The notes under the pieces are model-generated. The model made no database searches and was not told where the DNA came from. It saw only the letters and a program-made list of their open reading frames with translations. A DNA stretch of 64,000 bases from Acanthornis magna. Lineage: Eukaryota > Chordata > Aves > Passeriformes > Acanthizidae. Positions 24,601-37,150 of the stretch are shown piece by piece. The stretch lies in the NCBI GenBank assembly GCA_036785705.1, contig JAWUZG010000365.1, positions 62,001 to 126,000 of the forward strand. The letters are read 5' to 3'. Every line of letters starts with the position of its first letter. Positions within the stretch are counted from its first letter, which is position 1. The position numbers and the translations under genes are program-made.

Positions 24601-27600
24601 CCAGGGAGGAATATTGCACCAGTGTTCCTCAGCTGATCCCTGGAAAAATAAAGGAAGCCTCACCAAATAAGGAGAAGAAGAAAAAAAACTGAAAATGGGT
24701 GCATTTTCAAAACTCAGGACTATTTAAGTTGGTTTCATGTACAAACCCAAACTTTTTAGCTGTGCCTTCTAGTTAGAAAAATATTAACCATGTGCCTAGT
24801 ATTTTATTTATACAGTTCTAATCTTTATCTATCATGACACAGTCAAGTAGCTAAATCCAACTTAACCAACACTTACTGCATTAAGGAAGCCAAAATACAA
24901 GTTTCTTCCTCTTCATAGTAATTGGGGAAAATTTTAGGTCATGCCAGAAATTTTTGCCTTTAATATTATTTATTTAATGTTACTGAAATTTCTAGAACTT
25001 TGAGGGTATGAAGGCATTTTATACAAAGACTATCTGTATTTGTAGGCGGGGCACTGATGGAGGTCAGGGTAGTCTAGGTAATGATAAATCCTAAAACCTT
25101 GATATGAATTATATCTGAAGCACAGTGAGGAACCACAAGCAGTAAGACAGGTTTTTAAAAGCTCATTATTTTGAGCCTATGTTTTCCTTTGAACCAATCC
25201 TTCAAAAAGGGTTCTGCTCTATTGCACATCCCCTCAGAATCATTTGAAGAGCAATCCTTTTCATTTTCTCATCACCCAGGCATCCAATCCTAATTCCTCA
25301 CACCAGCATTTCAACTGGTGGCAGTCAAGAAGGTAGGCAAGTTTATAAAACACCTGAAGTGAAGAGCAGGAACTCTGTTGTCACTTCCATGTGAGTGCTG
25401 GGGAAAATACTGAGGCAGGCTATGTATTTAATATCTTTTATTTTCATCTCTTTACAAGTCACATGACATACTCAAAATTCCGGCCAAATCAACCTCTTAT
25501 ACCTAATATCACGGTCTGTATACCATGTTATATTAGCTAGTTGGCAGGTTCTGTTGCTCATTTATCAAGATGTTTAGGAATTAAGGGATGAATCTCTTTC
25601 TGTTTTCCTATTAGTGATACCGGTAAGCTCTGAATATGCTGGAAGAAAGGAGCTCCAAACCAGATAAATTATATGGTTGCTTCAGTACACATAAATAGCA
25701 GAAAGGACTGCAAGCCTAAGAATTCATAAAGCCTGTGAGAGATGCAGAAGACCTCTGTTAAGTACAGCTAACAGCTGATATATTAATGATTTAGTTTTTT
25801 TTAATGAAGACTGGTTTTTAAATATAGTGATGGTCCTATATAATTAACATGAAACTCAGGGCAACACTAAAGCTCACAAAATAGATGGATATGTTAAATA
25901 ATCAGCAGATATCCCACTTCATCAGAATAAATTAACTTTGAAAGAAACGCGATTAAAAAATTAAATAGTAGAAATTATAAAGTACATGGTTTCGCCCACT
26001 GTGAAAACTCTCAGACCATAATAATTGCATTTTTTCAATACATGTTCTTATCTAAGTCTTCTCAGATGTTTTATCATTACTGTTCATTATTTACAGCATA
26101 TGACTGCCCCTTTCTAAAAGAGTAATGATTTGGAGGATTTTGCCATAGGTAACAAGCTTTTCTGGAAGAGAAGATACTCCTCATTTTCTCCTAGTTTCTC
26201 TTTATTCACAACATCTGCACAAACTGAAATAATATAAAGAGGATGCTGCAAAGAGTTGCCAAACAACACAAGGACAATTCCAATAGCAGCCCAGATGAAA
26301 TCACTTTGTCCAGGCAGGTGGTCAGAAACTACTGTTTCAGCTTGTGATATTTCATTCCAACTCAGCAAAGTGCCTTCCTGCACCATTTGCTCTACCTCCA
26401 CATGGCCCTGCCTCAAAGATATGTCCCAGTAGGAACACTAACTCGAAACACAGCAGGCATTTTCCTTTCTCCCTGTTCCAGTTTTGCTGCCTTGTTCTGA
26501 GGACAGAACATATAACATAGGGCTAAAATGGCACATTTTAAAAATATTTCAGAAGATAATGATGCAGTGGTAAAGCGGAGACCTTGCTCTTCAAGTAGAG
26601 CCTTAAATGTGATAAGCCAAATGAGTTAGAAATATAATCACCCTGTGCTGCTCTGGGGGGAGACTAAGAGCAGAGCTGGTGAGCCAGGAGCATGTGTAGA
26701 CACAGGGATTCAGCTAGAAAATGGGCAGTGATGGCTGTATAACTCATGGGTGAGTCTGAAAGCTTTTCAGATGATCAGAAAGTGAGCACTGCAATGATAA
26801 GAGTGCAAAATTTCATCTAATGATGGATAGGTTTTCTCTGAATTATTCGGAGGTGATGCACCAAAATTGCTATATGTAAGTGGATGCCCTTGGAGGCATT
26901 TCCTACATGAAATAGAGACATAAAGCATTTAACTCACGTAAGTATGAAAGAAGAGGTAAAATTACACTAAAGCTGAAGACCAGATTATAAAAATTTTTTA
27001 AGAAGGAAAGAAATTAAATTAGAATGGCTTAGTTTTTTAGCTGCCTGAAGAGAAGAACAAATAAAAGAGAAAACAGATGAATATACTTAAAGCAGCACTA
27101 TAAGTGCTGAGTATCTCCAGTCATGCAAGTCAATCTGTGCTCTGACCTTCAGAGGGTGAGCACCAATTCCCCAGCTTCACCTCTGCACCATTAGAAATTG
27201 TGCTGCAGGTACCTAATTTGTGTTTAAGTCACCATCTTTTGGCCATCCAAGCATCACAAAGAGATCAGGCCTTCAAAGAGTAAAAAAATAACATTCACTC
27301 CAGCTTTTAAAATGACTTATCAGTGAAATAAAGACACAGACAGTTTCAAATAACTAAACCAGAAATGAGATCTGTCTTTGCAATGACTAGGGAGCAAGGG
27401 GACAGATTGCCTATATCCATCCCAAAGTGTCTTCATCCATTGCACAACAGACTATTTGTGAAGCTAATATCATCAACAGTGTCTTCTATTCAGTTAAAAA
27501 TCAAGTAAGAAAGGCAACACACTATTAGAAAACTGTAAATACTGCCCGAGGGTTTGCGTATGTAAGGATCAAGGTCTTTTGCAATTCTGCTGACGGATTA

Positions 27601-28404
27601 TCACCCATTTAGTTATTGAGGTCTGTACAAATTATGGAGAGACATGCAAATGTAATTAGGAAGGCTAGTCTTTTAATGAACTAACAAGAAGTGCTATAGG
27701 TAGTTAGATACTTAATCATTGCTACCAGCAACACTAGAAGCTTTCTCATTAAAAAGTTAGTTTGCGAAGACAATTTTTTTCAGGTGATGAAAAATGCATG
27801 TAGAAACTTAATACAAGTTAAATTATGATTTCTGCTCATTCTAGGCTTTCCCTTTATGCCAGAAAAATAGTAAGCAGTGTTCGGTTTCATTAGTCCCTTG
27901 GATGTGAAGGTAGCATGAAGTCATGGCTTCCCACCAACATACAGGAACAGGGAGAGTAGTGTAGTATAAATTAACACAAAGGGCCAGACAAAATCACACC
28001 AGAGTCCATGGAAGAAGAAAAGCGTACATGTGACAAGACCACTGTCCATCTTCCAAAGTTCAAGCTGTAGTCAAACAGATGGGAATGTTACTTTTCACAC
28101 AGCCCAGTTATGAGACGTAGTATTCACCATGTTAAACCTTGCTAGAGCAACCTTGCCAGAGCAGGTAAAAATAAATTAATTTGGCTGTAGAGGTGCCATC
28201 CCAATTCTTTGGGACTTTATTCACTCAAGGCTGCACACTTATGTGTGGGAGAAAACTTTCTTGAGAGCAAGGGCTTAATGGCAGCAGTGCGATAGAAACG
28301 GAACTGCTCCCATCAGACCACAGCAGCACTTAACAAGAATCCAGGAACCAAGGAGTGTGCTGCAGGCTGTACAATGGCACCTGTTTCATACAACTCTTTG
28401 AACA

Positions 28405-28436
28405 ATTATTTTTTTTTCTTTTCTTTTCTTTTTTTG
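28405..28436. repeat. T-rich simple repeat (TTTTC)n
   Basis: A T-run is followed by three TTTTC units and another T-run. It is flanked by unique DNA with no sign of a retrotransposed tail on either strand. Confidence 0.85.
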
Positions 28437-31400
28437 TAAGACAAAGGTATTGAAATCATCAAATCATTCTGCAATGTTATTGAAGCAAACCCAACCTTGT
28501 CTCAGCACATTAATGGGTTCAAATAAGCAAAGTTCAGTGATATTTCCAAAACATAATTGACATAACTGTGGAATTCCACTGTTGAAGTAGTAGGAATTAG
28601 ATAGTAAATGTTACTATCTCAGGCTATTGATTTGTTACCTGTACATTGAACTAGGTCATGACTGAATGAAAGGCCCCTGTGAACCTGATGATGTTAGGAT
28701 CTAGCATACAGCAGAACAAAAGGTTAGGTGAATTTAGACATTTTATCTCCTTCTAGAGGAACTTAATCTTCTAACTTCTGAAAATAACCCCAAACCCACA
28801 CATATTACTGATTTAACAACTTACAGAGTTTTCAGTAAAATCATAGTTGGAACTAAAATTTGATCCTTAGATGAAACAAAAGAGAGAAAAGACAGCTCTT
28901 AAAATAGTTACTAGAAAAATTCTGAAGTATCCTTTTACTACTAATGTTATGTATACATTGTACCAATTACTTACAGGAGATGACAGGTATTAAAAATACA
29001 TTTCAAACCTACACTGCATTTAACAGAATTTGAAATTCCTAAATTGATACAGCAAGTCATTTTATTTGCTAGTAATCCATAAATTAACCATGGCTTAAAA
29101 AAGTCTGCCTTAAGTAATCACGAGTACTAATATGACATCATTTGCAATAAAAATCCTGCATTATTGTGAACTTACTAACTACCTAAAACCGAGTGTGCAA
29201 ATCCTAGCATTATGAATGTTATTGGCAAAAGGTCTATTGAATTTAACAGCATCAAGGTTTGAGCCAGCACTTTTCTAGATTCAGAAATGTTTAATATAAT
29301 AGAAATTCTGAAACTCTGGAAGGACCCTAAAACCAACTTGAATACAGTAAAAGTCAGTTTTCAATTCAAATTAGACTGTGTTAGGAAAATTCAACAGAGA
29401 GAAGAAAAGAGCATATCTTTGTCTTTTTTACATAATTAAAACCTCTAAATTGAAAACTGAATTGAAAATGAGAGCAGAAAATAAAGGCAATGATTAAATA
29501 TTCACTGCATGTAAAGAGAAGCCCTTTAAATAAAGCTTTCATAGAGCAGCTGAGCTGATATCCTCTACTAAATTATGTTGCTGTTATTCATAAGTGGTTT
29601 TGACAAGAGTCAAGTAGATGCAATAAAATAAAGTAGCATCATCAAATTTAAAAATAATAATAATAAAAAACCTTGGTAATTAATACAGCTCCACGTGACA
29701 TTTAAAAAAAAAGCCAACAAAAATGGGGGAAAATCCTAGTACAGCTGTGAAGAAGTTAGAAAATACCATGTACTGAACTTCCCACACTGACACCCAGATC
29801 CAGTTACCGTCCTATATTATCCTTCGGTCATGGCAGCAGCAACCAGCTCACATCTCTGGGAAAGGAAGACAAATGTAATCTGAGCAGGGAGATTCCCACT
29901 TTGAGCCTGGGACAATGTAATTGCCAACAGAGGACCCAAAGGGTGACTATACCTTGGAAGTTGTGCAACTTGCACCAAAGAAGGGGCAAACCTAAGCCAG
30001 AGGACAAGCTACCTTTCCACCCGGGACCTTTCACACTACAATGAGGACATGGAAGAATTGCCTACGTGCCTGTAAACAAAATGACAGATTTCCAGCTTCT
30101 TAGTCAGCTGTAAGCTTCATGAAGTATTTCCTTGAACTATTTCCATTACTGAGCAGTAACTGATGTCCAGAAACTACATTAGATGCCTCTAATCAACTGA
30201 TACAATCGTTATGTCTATTCTACTAATGGTGCCTCAGATCAAATCCTCATAGCACTGCGAAAAGATAAGGAAAGAAATGGGAAGTTCTTGCCAGGAAACA
30301 CAGGATTAATTCAGAGCAGTTTGAACGCACACTAACACAGCAGTATTGGCTGCCTCTCACATAAGGCAAAAGAGGATGTTCAGCCTAAAAATATCCTTTG
30401 GAAGAAGAATCAGAAGAATTCCCCAAAAATCAAGATTTTAACATATACAGGGAAAAAAAATGGATTCACTCCCCCATACTAATTACAGTAATATACATAC
30501 ACCCCTTGCTATATTCTATTTATTTTTTTTAAATCACTTTCAAGGGGGAAATAGAAGTACTTTGAATCTTTCTTGATAAAGAAATAAAGAAATACTAGCT
30601 CAGAATCAAGCAGAAAGATCTTTTCCAGTTAGAGAAAGAAGCTGGTGGAGCAACAATTGTCATGAGGATTGCTTTTTATTGTTCATTTCCAGGCAGTGAA
30701 ATCTGTGGCTAATGGGGCTGCCCCACAACAGCTGCTAATACTCTAGAGACACTTTTTGATATTCCAGTTTCCAGCACAGTATTGCAGTACTGAGAGAAGT
30801 GCAGGTAAAAGCAGGACACTGCCAGGCAAACACACTTACCTGCACAACCCCTATAAACTATCCAGAGCAGGCACACATTAAGGACATTTACTTCTGAGGT
30901 TGATAAAACTTGTTTTACAGTACACCAGAGTCAGTAAAGGAAATTACTACCAACGACATTAGAAATGGACTGCCTTTTGTACTCAGTAATACTTTTTACA
31001 GTTTATGTCATGACCTAAAGCCCTAAAATTTTAACATACCATCAAGTGCCTTTTTAATGGTCTTTATAATCAGTCTTGTGGGACCAGGAAAGATGCAAAT
31101 TGTAAAAGGCACGTAACATTGGGCACATGCATTCATAAATATGTTTTACCCAATATCGCATTATTTGATTTCTCCAGACTAAAATAAATTAAGAGCAAGA
31201 TTCCGATTTGAAAACAATGTACCTGTATAACACCAGGAAGTCTAATAGCTGTCCCTTCATATGCCTTTACCTAGCCAGAGCCAAAAGGAGGATGGGAAGT
31301 ATGAAGCACAGAGGTTATAGAAATATTAAGAAGCACAAAGGTGCTCCTGTAATGCCACAGGTAAGATAGGGCAAGGTTCAGATTGAACAGTAGTATAAAT

Positions 31401-31574
31401 ACATGAGGGAACAAAGTAGCAGGACACATTGTTTCCATGCTTCAAGCCCATTATGCTGCTATCATATCCCCTAGTAACAAGTTCTGAATCTCCAGGTCAC
31501 TAAACCTCTCCTCACAGGTCAGACTCACAGTGCCCATGGAGGCAGAGCTGTCCTCTCTCATGCCAAGGGGTTGA
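28437..31574. other. AT-rich non-coding DNA, no gene recognised
   Basis: A small ATA/TAA simple repeat lies at about 29649-29670. A 13-bp inverted repeat (TCAGTTTTCAATT at 29354 and its complement at 29448-29460) brackets an 81-base spacer. A GC-richer patch at 29820-30040 holds a 68-codon minus-strand frame that I do not recognise. Nothing else stands out. Confidence 0.55.
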
Positions 31575-32088
31575 TCTGGGTCTCAGTACCAACACACCGA
31601 TGTAGCAGGTGATGACTTTAGACCTCTTCCTCCATCTGGGTTACCAGCAGGAGGCAAAGCTTGTGTTCCCTGTCCACATACAGGCTTGGCCTTCACAGAG
31701 CTGGCAGAGGCTGCAGCTGCTGCAATTATTTCGCAGCACTGTGACAAAAGCACTGGATGCCATAAGGATCGCTATTGTGGCTGTGACAAGAATCCCTGCA
31801 GCTGTGACAAAGATCACTGTGGTGTCCTGCTGCATGCATGCTGGCAGAATCCACAGTGAAGCTCAGCGACACTTGCTCTGTAATCCCTATGACACAGACA
31901 TTTATCCAGAAGGAGTTTTCCTAGCAAATCTAGAAGGCTCAGAGGATCAGGGATTTCCCTCTGAGGTCCAGCAGCTAACATCTCTAAGTTGGGTTACAAC
32001 CCCACCATGCTGTGACTGCCAAAGTAAAAATATTAATGAGGTCAAAGTGATTCTGATGGAAGAAGGGCAGCAAGATTTTTTTCCATGA
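31575..32088 (+). other. Open region with overlapping frames, origin unknown
   Basis: The longest ATG frame of the window (159 codons) runs from 31609 to 32088. A second plus-strand frame, open from 31575 to the TGA at 31857 but without ATG, becomes cysteine-rich with CGCDKNPCSCDKDHC near its end. The minus strand has a 64-codon frame (31641-31835) that is strongly hydrophobic. All three exploit a loose repetition of TGTGAC-containing segments at 31739-31820. The region directly precedes recognisable CR1 reverse transcriptase sequence on the same strand. It could therefore be diverged CR1 5' sequence, another transposon fragment or unrelated DNA. I cannot assign it and do not call it a gene. 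Confidence 0.35.
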
Positions 32089-32139
32089 GGTCAAGATGGC
32101 TTTAGGGCTATTGCCATTGACAAAGTTCTCCAGCAGACA

Positions 32140-33452
32140 AATTTTCTACTGCTCCAGCTGGATCCCTACAAATCTATTCAACCTGATGGGATTCATCCAA
32201 GAATCCTCAAAGAGCTAGATAGCTCAAGAGTTGATATCATCACAAAACCTCTCTCAATAATTTTTGAGTGGTCTCGGGAATCTGGAGTGGTCCAGCTGAC
32301 TGGAAGCTGGCAAATGCCCCAGTTTTCAAGAAGAGAAAGGAGGACCCTGGAAGCTACAGATCTGTCAGTCTCACTTCAGTGCCACGCAAAGTTATGGAGA
32401 TTATTTTGGAAGGTGTTGAAAAACACCTGAAAGACAACACAGTCATTGGTTACAGCCAGCACGGCTTCATGAGAGGAAAATCGTGCTTATCAAACCTGAT
32501 TTGCTTCTATGACAAAGTAACCCACTGAGTTGATCAGGGGAAGCCAGCTGATGTAACCTTTCTGTATTTCAGTAAAGCTTTGGATACCGTTTCTCAGAGG
32601 ATCCTTCTGGACAAAATGTCCAGCACACAGCTGGATAAACACACCATGAGATGGGTGAGCAACTGGCTCATGGGTCGGGCGCAAAAGGTTACAGAGAATG
32701 GGGTGACACCAGACAGGGACCTGGCACTAGTGTCCATCAGACCCTGTGCTCATCAGCATCTTCATAAATGACTTGGATGCAGGACTGGAAGGGATACAGA
32801 GCAAGTTCACAGATGATACAAAGCTGGGAGGAGCTCAGAGAGGCCCTGCAGAGAGGCCTCGACAGTGGTGAGGACTGGGCAGTCACCAACCGTACAGAGT
32901 TCAACAAAGGAAATCCAGGTGCCAGATTCTGCACCTGGGATGGGGAAGTCCTGGAGGTATGGACAGACTGGGGAATGAGATAAAAGATATTAAGTTATTA
33001 GAGAGCATCCCAAAGAAGGGCCACGAAGATAGTGAAGGGCCTAGAGAGGAAGTTGTGTGCGGAGTGGCTGAGGCCTTGCTCTGTTCGGCCTGGAGGAGAC
33101 CGAGGGGAGACTTCACTGCAGTTACAGCTTCCTCCTGAGGGGAAGAGGAGGGGCAGGCACTGATCTCTTCTCTGTGGTGACAGTGACAGGACCTGAGGGA
33201 ATGCCCTGAAGTTGTGTCAGGGGAGGTTTAAGTTTAATTTCAGGGAAAGGATCTTCACCAGAGGGTGGTTGGGCACTGCAACAGCTCCCCAGGGAAGCTG
33301 TCACAGCAACAAGGCCAACGGAGTTCAAGAAGCATTTGGACAATGCTTTCAGGCACATGGGGTGACTCTTGGGGTCTCCTGCGCAGAGCCAGGAGCTGGA
33401 CTCAATGATCCTCGTGAATTCCTTCCAACTCAGCATATTCTGTGATTCTGTG
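32140..33452 (+). mobile_element. CR1 LINE, 5'-truncated, internally deleted, decayed
   Basis: Conceptual translation, moving between frames, follows the CR1 ORF2 reverse transcriptase. The order is a PDGIHPRILKEL block (about 32190), KVMEIILEG then SQHGFMRGKSCLSNL (about 32385-32500), a degenerate SKALDTVSQRILLDKM where the family has SKAFDTVS, and FTDDTKLGG with the catalytic aspartates at 32812-32817. Near 32980 the sequence jumps from the thumb region (DRLGNE) straight to the C-terminal KDIKLLES block, so an internal stretch of ORF2 is missing. The end follows the CR1 3' pattern: GGGGAGGTTTAAGTTTAA, then GGACTCAATGATCC, finishing with the ATTCTGTG octamer repeated at 33437-33452. Several stops and frameshifts make it non-functional. 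CR1 elements retrotranspose by target-primed reverse transcription, which explains the 5' truncation. The 5' edge is uncertain. Confidence 0.95.
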
Positions 33453-35636
33453 TGATTTATCCAAAATAAATGGTTTAAGGCATCTCAGTATTTTCAATGA
33501 GGTATCAATTTGATCTCTTTTTAAGGCCAAGGCCTTGCTCCACTTACAGCAATATGAAGCAAAACTAGTTCCTGATATTTTGTGGACAGTCTGTAACAGG
33601 GATCACTGATCTGCTTTTTCCTTAAAAAACATGACTTCCATTATATGCATCTATTTTCAGAGGCTTACCATAAGTAGGTAGTGATTGCAAATAGTTATTC
33701 AGAACACAAGAGAGCAATATTCAAAAGAAGCTAGTTTGTTTTTAATTTTTTGGCTCTTAGGGAATCAACAAACCTTTAGCTGAATGCAGTATTCCTGTGC
33801 TGAATCAGAAGTGTATAAAGCAAAACAGAAATTACCAAACCAAATATTAACGTGACATAACTATTTATGGTTTCAATTTTAGGATATCAATCTAACCAGC
33901 AAATCCACAAAGTAAGCCCTTTCAGCAGCCTAAAATGAAAAGAAACTGCTGTGACAGTGGCAGCAGTGTCCCAAGACTGTGAGTATGAAAACAAACAGCC
34001 CATCATGGCCTGCCAGCAAGCAGCCAGCAGCCTCTGTGCTCCCTTCATGGTCAGGAGTACCTTTAGCTGCCTGCACATGCCAAGGGATGCCACCTGTATT
34101 TTCACCTTAGCACTCAAGGCAGCAGCTGTGACCACACACTTTCACGTGAAGGAGGCCTGAGTCTATCTCTTGCCCATGCAAAAGTTAACAGAGCAAACAT
34201 CTTCCTGTTATTACTGCTCCTCCTGCTTGCTCCCCTTCTCTTCCTTTGAAATTTTGCTGTTATGAACCTGTTATCATCAGAGCCCATTTGCCACTTGTTA
34301 TTGTTTTCCTCAGTGGATTTATGTAGCTCTAAGGAGCTGTAGGCAAAGGTATCTCTGCAAGAAATTGTTTAAACTGAATGCTGCTTTCTTGAACAAATAA
34401 TGCTCCATTCTACCTCCTTCTCAAAAGTAAGGTGGGAGGTTACATCTTCTGTAGAAAAACCCCACAACAATCTGCAATCTGAACTAACACAATTCTGCTG
34501 ATTTCAGGAGCCAGGCAAGGCAGAGTATGTCCTTTGGGTTTCACAAGTTTGTCATGTACAATGAAACCAGTTTCTCTCAAGGATAATTACTGCCATCTCG
34601 TTCAACTTGAAGTCATCCTCCATAATAAAATTCTCACACTGGGTTTTTCTTTTAAAAAACCACACAAACAAAATTAATTAAGTACTGGACAGCAACCACA
34701 CTGAGTATTCAAATTATGTAGGTACAAATTATAATTCAATGTCTAACATGGTCCTGTAGGACTAGTCATGAACTTGTACTTTTGTGAGGCAACCTGGGTT
34801 GTAATTTTCTTCATGTTCTTTAAGATTATTCTAGAGCCTTGTATGTGGTCTACATTATTGTGTCTTGATCTATTGGCAGCAAACAAGTGCTTACGCAGAA
34901 TGCTGTATTTCTTGGAGAGTCTGTTAAAAATGCTTTCCTTGATTAGTCTGTATTCGTGTCAGTTTGCACATTGAACACAAGAAGAAATCTAGAGAAATTT
35001 GAGGGGGAAGTGAACTAGATTTGTTCATTCTTCTGATGAGGTTAAGGGAAGACCATGGTCTTTAACTGAACTAAAAGTAGATTTACACCACCAAATCCAC
35101 CCCTGCATAGAAGCTTTCCTTCAGCTAAGTTTACTGGACTGAGACAATAACCGGAATCAAATCATGTCTTTCACACAAGACTAAAAGCTGCCTTAAATGT
35201 CCAAGTAGATCCAGTGATCACTGGAGGAAATGAGCATGGGACTGTCACTGGGCTCATTTCCACAAGCTCTTTCAGAAAGCCTCAAAAGTCCTTCTCTGAA
35301 TTTCTGTAGATCTTCCTCTTCCCTCCAGTTCCATTTACATGCTCCTAATGCTCAGCAATCATTTTTTCACTTACAAACAACCAGTTCTTAACTTATAAAA
35401 AATAACACTTTATTTCAGAGTAATTGCAGCATCCATCATCTAGCTCATAAACTGAGAGCTGGAGCCACATGGTCATTTAGTTAATGGCTTCAAATAATGA
35501 GAACTAAACAACAAAAAACCACATCAAAACAAAAAATAAATTATATTAAAGAAACTTTTCATGTTTTGCCAGAGTTTTCTTCCCTGACTTAAATTAAAAT
35601 TTGCAGATATGAAGAGTCTGGCTTGGGGCTGGCATC
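33453..35636. other. AT-rich non-coding DNA, no gene recognised
   Basis: Frames of up to 82 codons at 33887-34160 overlap on both strands in a slightly GC-richer patch and look incidental. I see no transposon or splice-site structure worth listing. Confidence 0.6.
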
Positions 35637-35710
35637 CAAGATATACAGTATCTTAAAAAAAAAAAAAATCATGCAAGATATACAGTACCTTAAAAAAAAA
35701 AAAATCAAAG
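35637..35710. repeat. 37-bp tandem duplication including an A-run
   Basis: CAAGATATACAGTATCTTAA plus an A-run and ATCATG begins at 35637. It repeats from 35674 with one substitution (TATC to TACC) and a slightly shorter A-run. The duplicated unit contains its own poly-A tract, which points to slippage or to a small staggered duplication. Confidence 0.9.
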
Positions 35711-36639
35711 ATGCATTCCTTTTTCTCAGTAAGAAATCCTTCTAGACCACATTTTTCTCATGGTACAGAAATTCAGCCAGTGTCCCTTACTTGGACTAAA
35801 ATTGTCAAATAGTACGTGAAGTAATTGAAACTTTCACAAGTATGTGGAAACTATTTAAGATGTCTAATGGAGATGTTGGAAGACCAATTATGATGATTTC
35901 TCCCCATAGAAGAGACTTGGAATCTAACATGAAAATACTTTCTTAACACACATCACACTGCTTTCTCACAAACCAAACACTTCTTGTTCAAAAGCGCAAT
36001 AAATTGTATCCAAAACTATAGATAGTAGAGTGTTCATGCTAGTCAGTGAAATAAAGAGGGCAGAAAATTGTGTATTCAGAAGAAAAGTATTACAGAATTT
36101 CATACATCAACCTAAATATATCTACATCATCTCTGCATTAAGAATAAAACACCAATTTCTGCTTCACTACTGAGTCTTTCCTTTTCTTTAGAAGAGTAGG
36201 AGTATATACATCTATACATATATTACATTTACATACAAATGGAGGGTTTTTTCCTAAAAGCACTACTAAGTATCTTAGGAGGCTATCAAAATAAAAATAA
36301 CAGGATGGACTTTATCAGTAGGCTTTTATAGGCTAAGCTCCACTCAAATAGGAAGTTAACACACTCAGCAAACTTTCAGGCAGCTCTGAGCTAGGCAGAG
36401 TTGCTGACAGGATAAGGGCCAGAGCCTGTCCAAAAGACTTCAGTAAATTTGGGAGCTAACCAACAGACATGTCACAACCTTCAACAGGGAAAACCACAGA
36501 ATTCGGCAACGAGAGCGGAATAACCCCATGCATTGACTGAAACCTTACCAAGCAGCAGCCCTAAGAACATGCCTGTGATGTTTCAGTGGACACCACACTG
36601 CAGAAGTGAGCCCTCACTGTGAGCAAAATAAATTGCACG

Positions 36640-37150
36640 CTGAACTGCATCTGGAGGAGCGTGGCAGCAGAATAGGGGAGGCTGGTGCTCAGACAGCCTG
36701 GGGAGACCTTCAGTTCAAGAGGGATGCAGAGAAAATAGAAAAGGTTCGACAAAGGTCCATATCCTGCGTAGAGATGCTGAAGGAGCTGGGCCTGGTAAGT
36801 TTGGTAAAGAAGAAACCACAGAGGTGTTTAATATCTGCTTACAACTATTGGAAGGGCAGTTCTTTGGACACCACTGGCAAACTCCTCTTGGTAATGTCAG
36901 ACAGCATAAAAAGGAAAACAACCACACAAAGCTGTTTTAGAGATTGAAGTTGGACAGCTGGAAAAAAATTTCCCTAGCAGCACTGGAATAGGTCATCAAA
37001 CAGGCTGAGAGATTCTGTCCTTAGAAGGTTCATCCAGACAAAGCAATGGCTGATCCAGTCCTTGGTTTCAATAGCCCTCTTCCAAGTGGTAGAACCTTGG
37101 CGTATTGGAGGACTAGAACCAATCAGCCCTTGAAGGGCCTTCAAGATGGC
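36640..37150 (+). mobile_element. Degenerate CR1 LINE fragment (ORF2 C-terminus and 3' part)
   Basis: A 113-codon plus-strand frame (36606-36947) contains FKRDAEKIEKVRQRS, then LKELGLVSL, then a YNYWKG block. These correspond in order to the KKDIxxLEKVQRRA, LRELGLFSL and YxYLKGG segments near the end of CR1 ORF2. Downstream, AGCAGCACTGGAATAGG, the GAGATTCTGTCCTTAGAAGG block and CAATGGCTGATCCAG match the pattern of the CR1 3' region but are strongly diverged. It is older and of a different subtype from the copy at 32.1-33.5 kb. The boundaries are approximate, and no octamer end was seen. Confidence 0.72.

Larger units (their letters stand above)
16326..28404. other. AT-rich non-coding DNA, no gene recognised
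   Basis: No transposon end or recognisable coding region was found. Local features include an imperfect 35-bp direct repeat at 20721-20800 and an exon-like block on the minus strand at 21560-21609. A minus-strand 100-codon frame at 26114-26416 has a hydrophobic middle (FIWAAIGIVLVLFG) and no recognised family. At 22441-22785 a 114-codon plus-strand frame is likewise unrecognised. I treat these frames as incidental. Confidence 0.55.

Noticed and set aside
26114..26416. A 100-codon minus-strand frame with a hydrophobic middle segment
   Set aside because: It matches no family I know and has no splice sites or start context that I could support. Hydrophobic frames of this length are expected in AT-rich DNA.
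30841..30894. Minus-strand 54-base block ending at a perfect CAG|GTAAGTG donor
   Set aside because: The upstream tract is purine-mixed, two of the three frames are stopped, and the third gives an unremarkable hydrophobic peptide.
36785..36810. Strong plus-strand donor GGCCTG|GTAAGTTTGG
   Set aside because: It lies inside the degenerate CR1 coding segment and has no acceptor partner, so it is most likely incidental.
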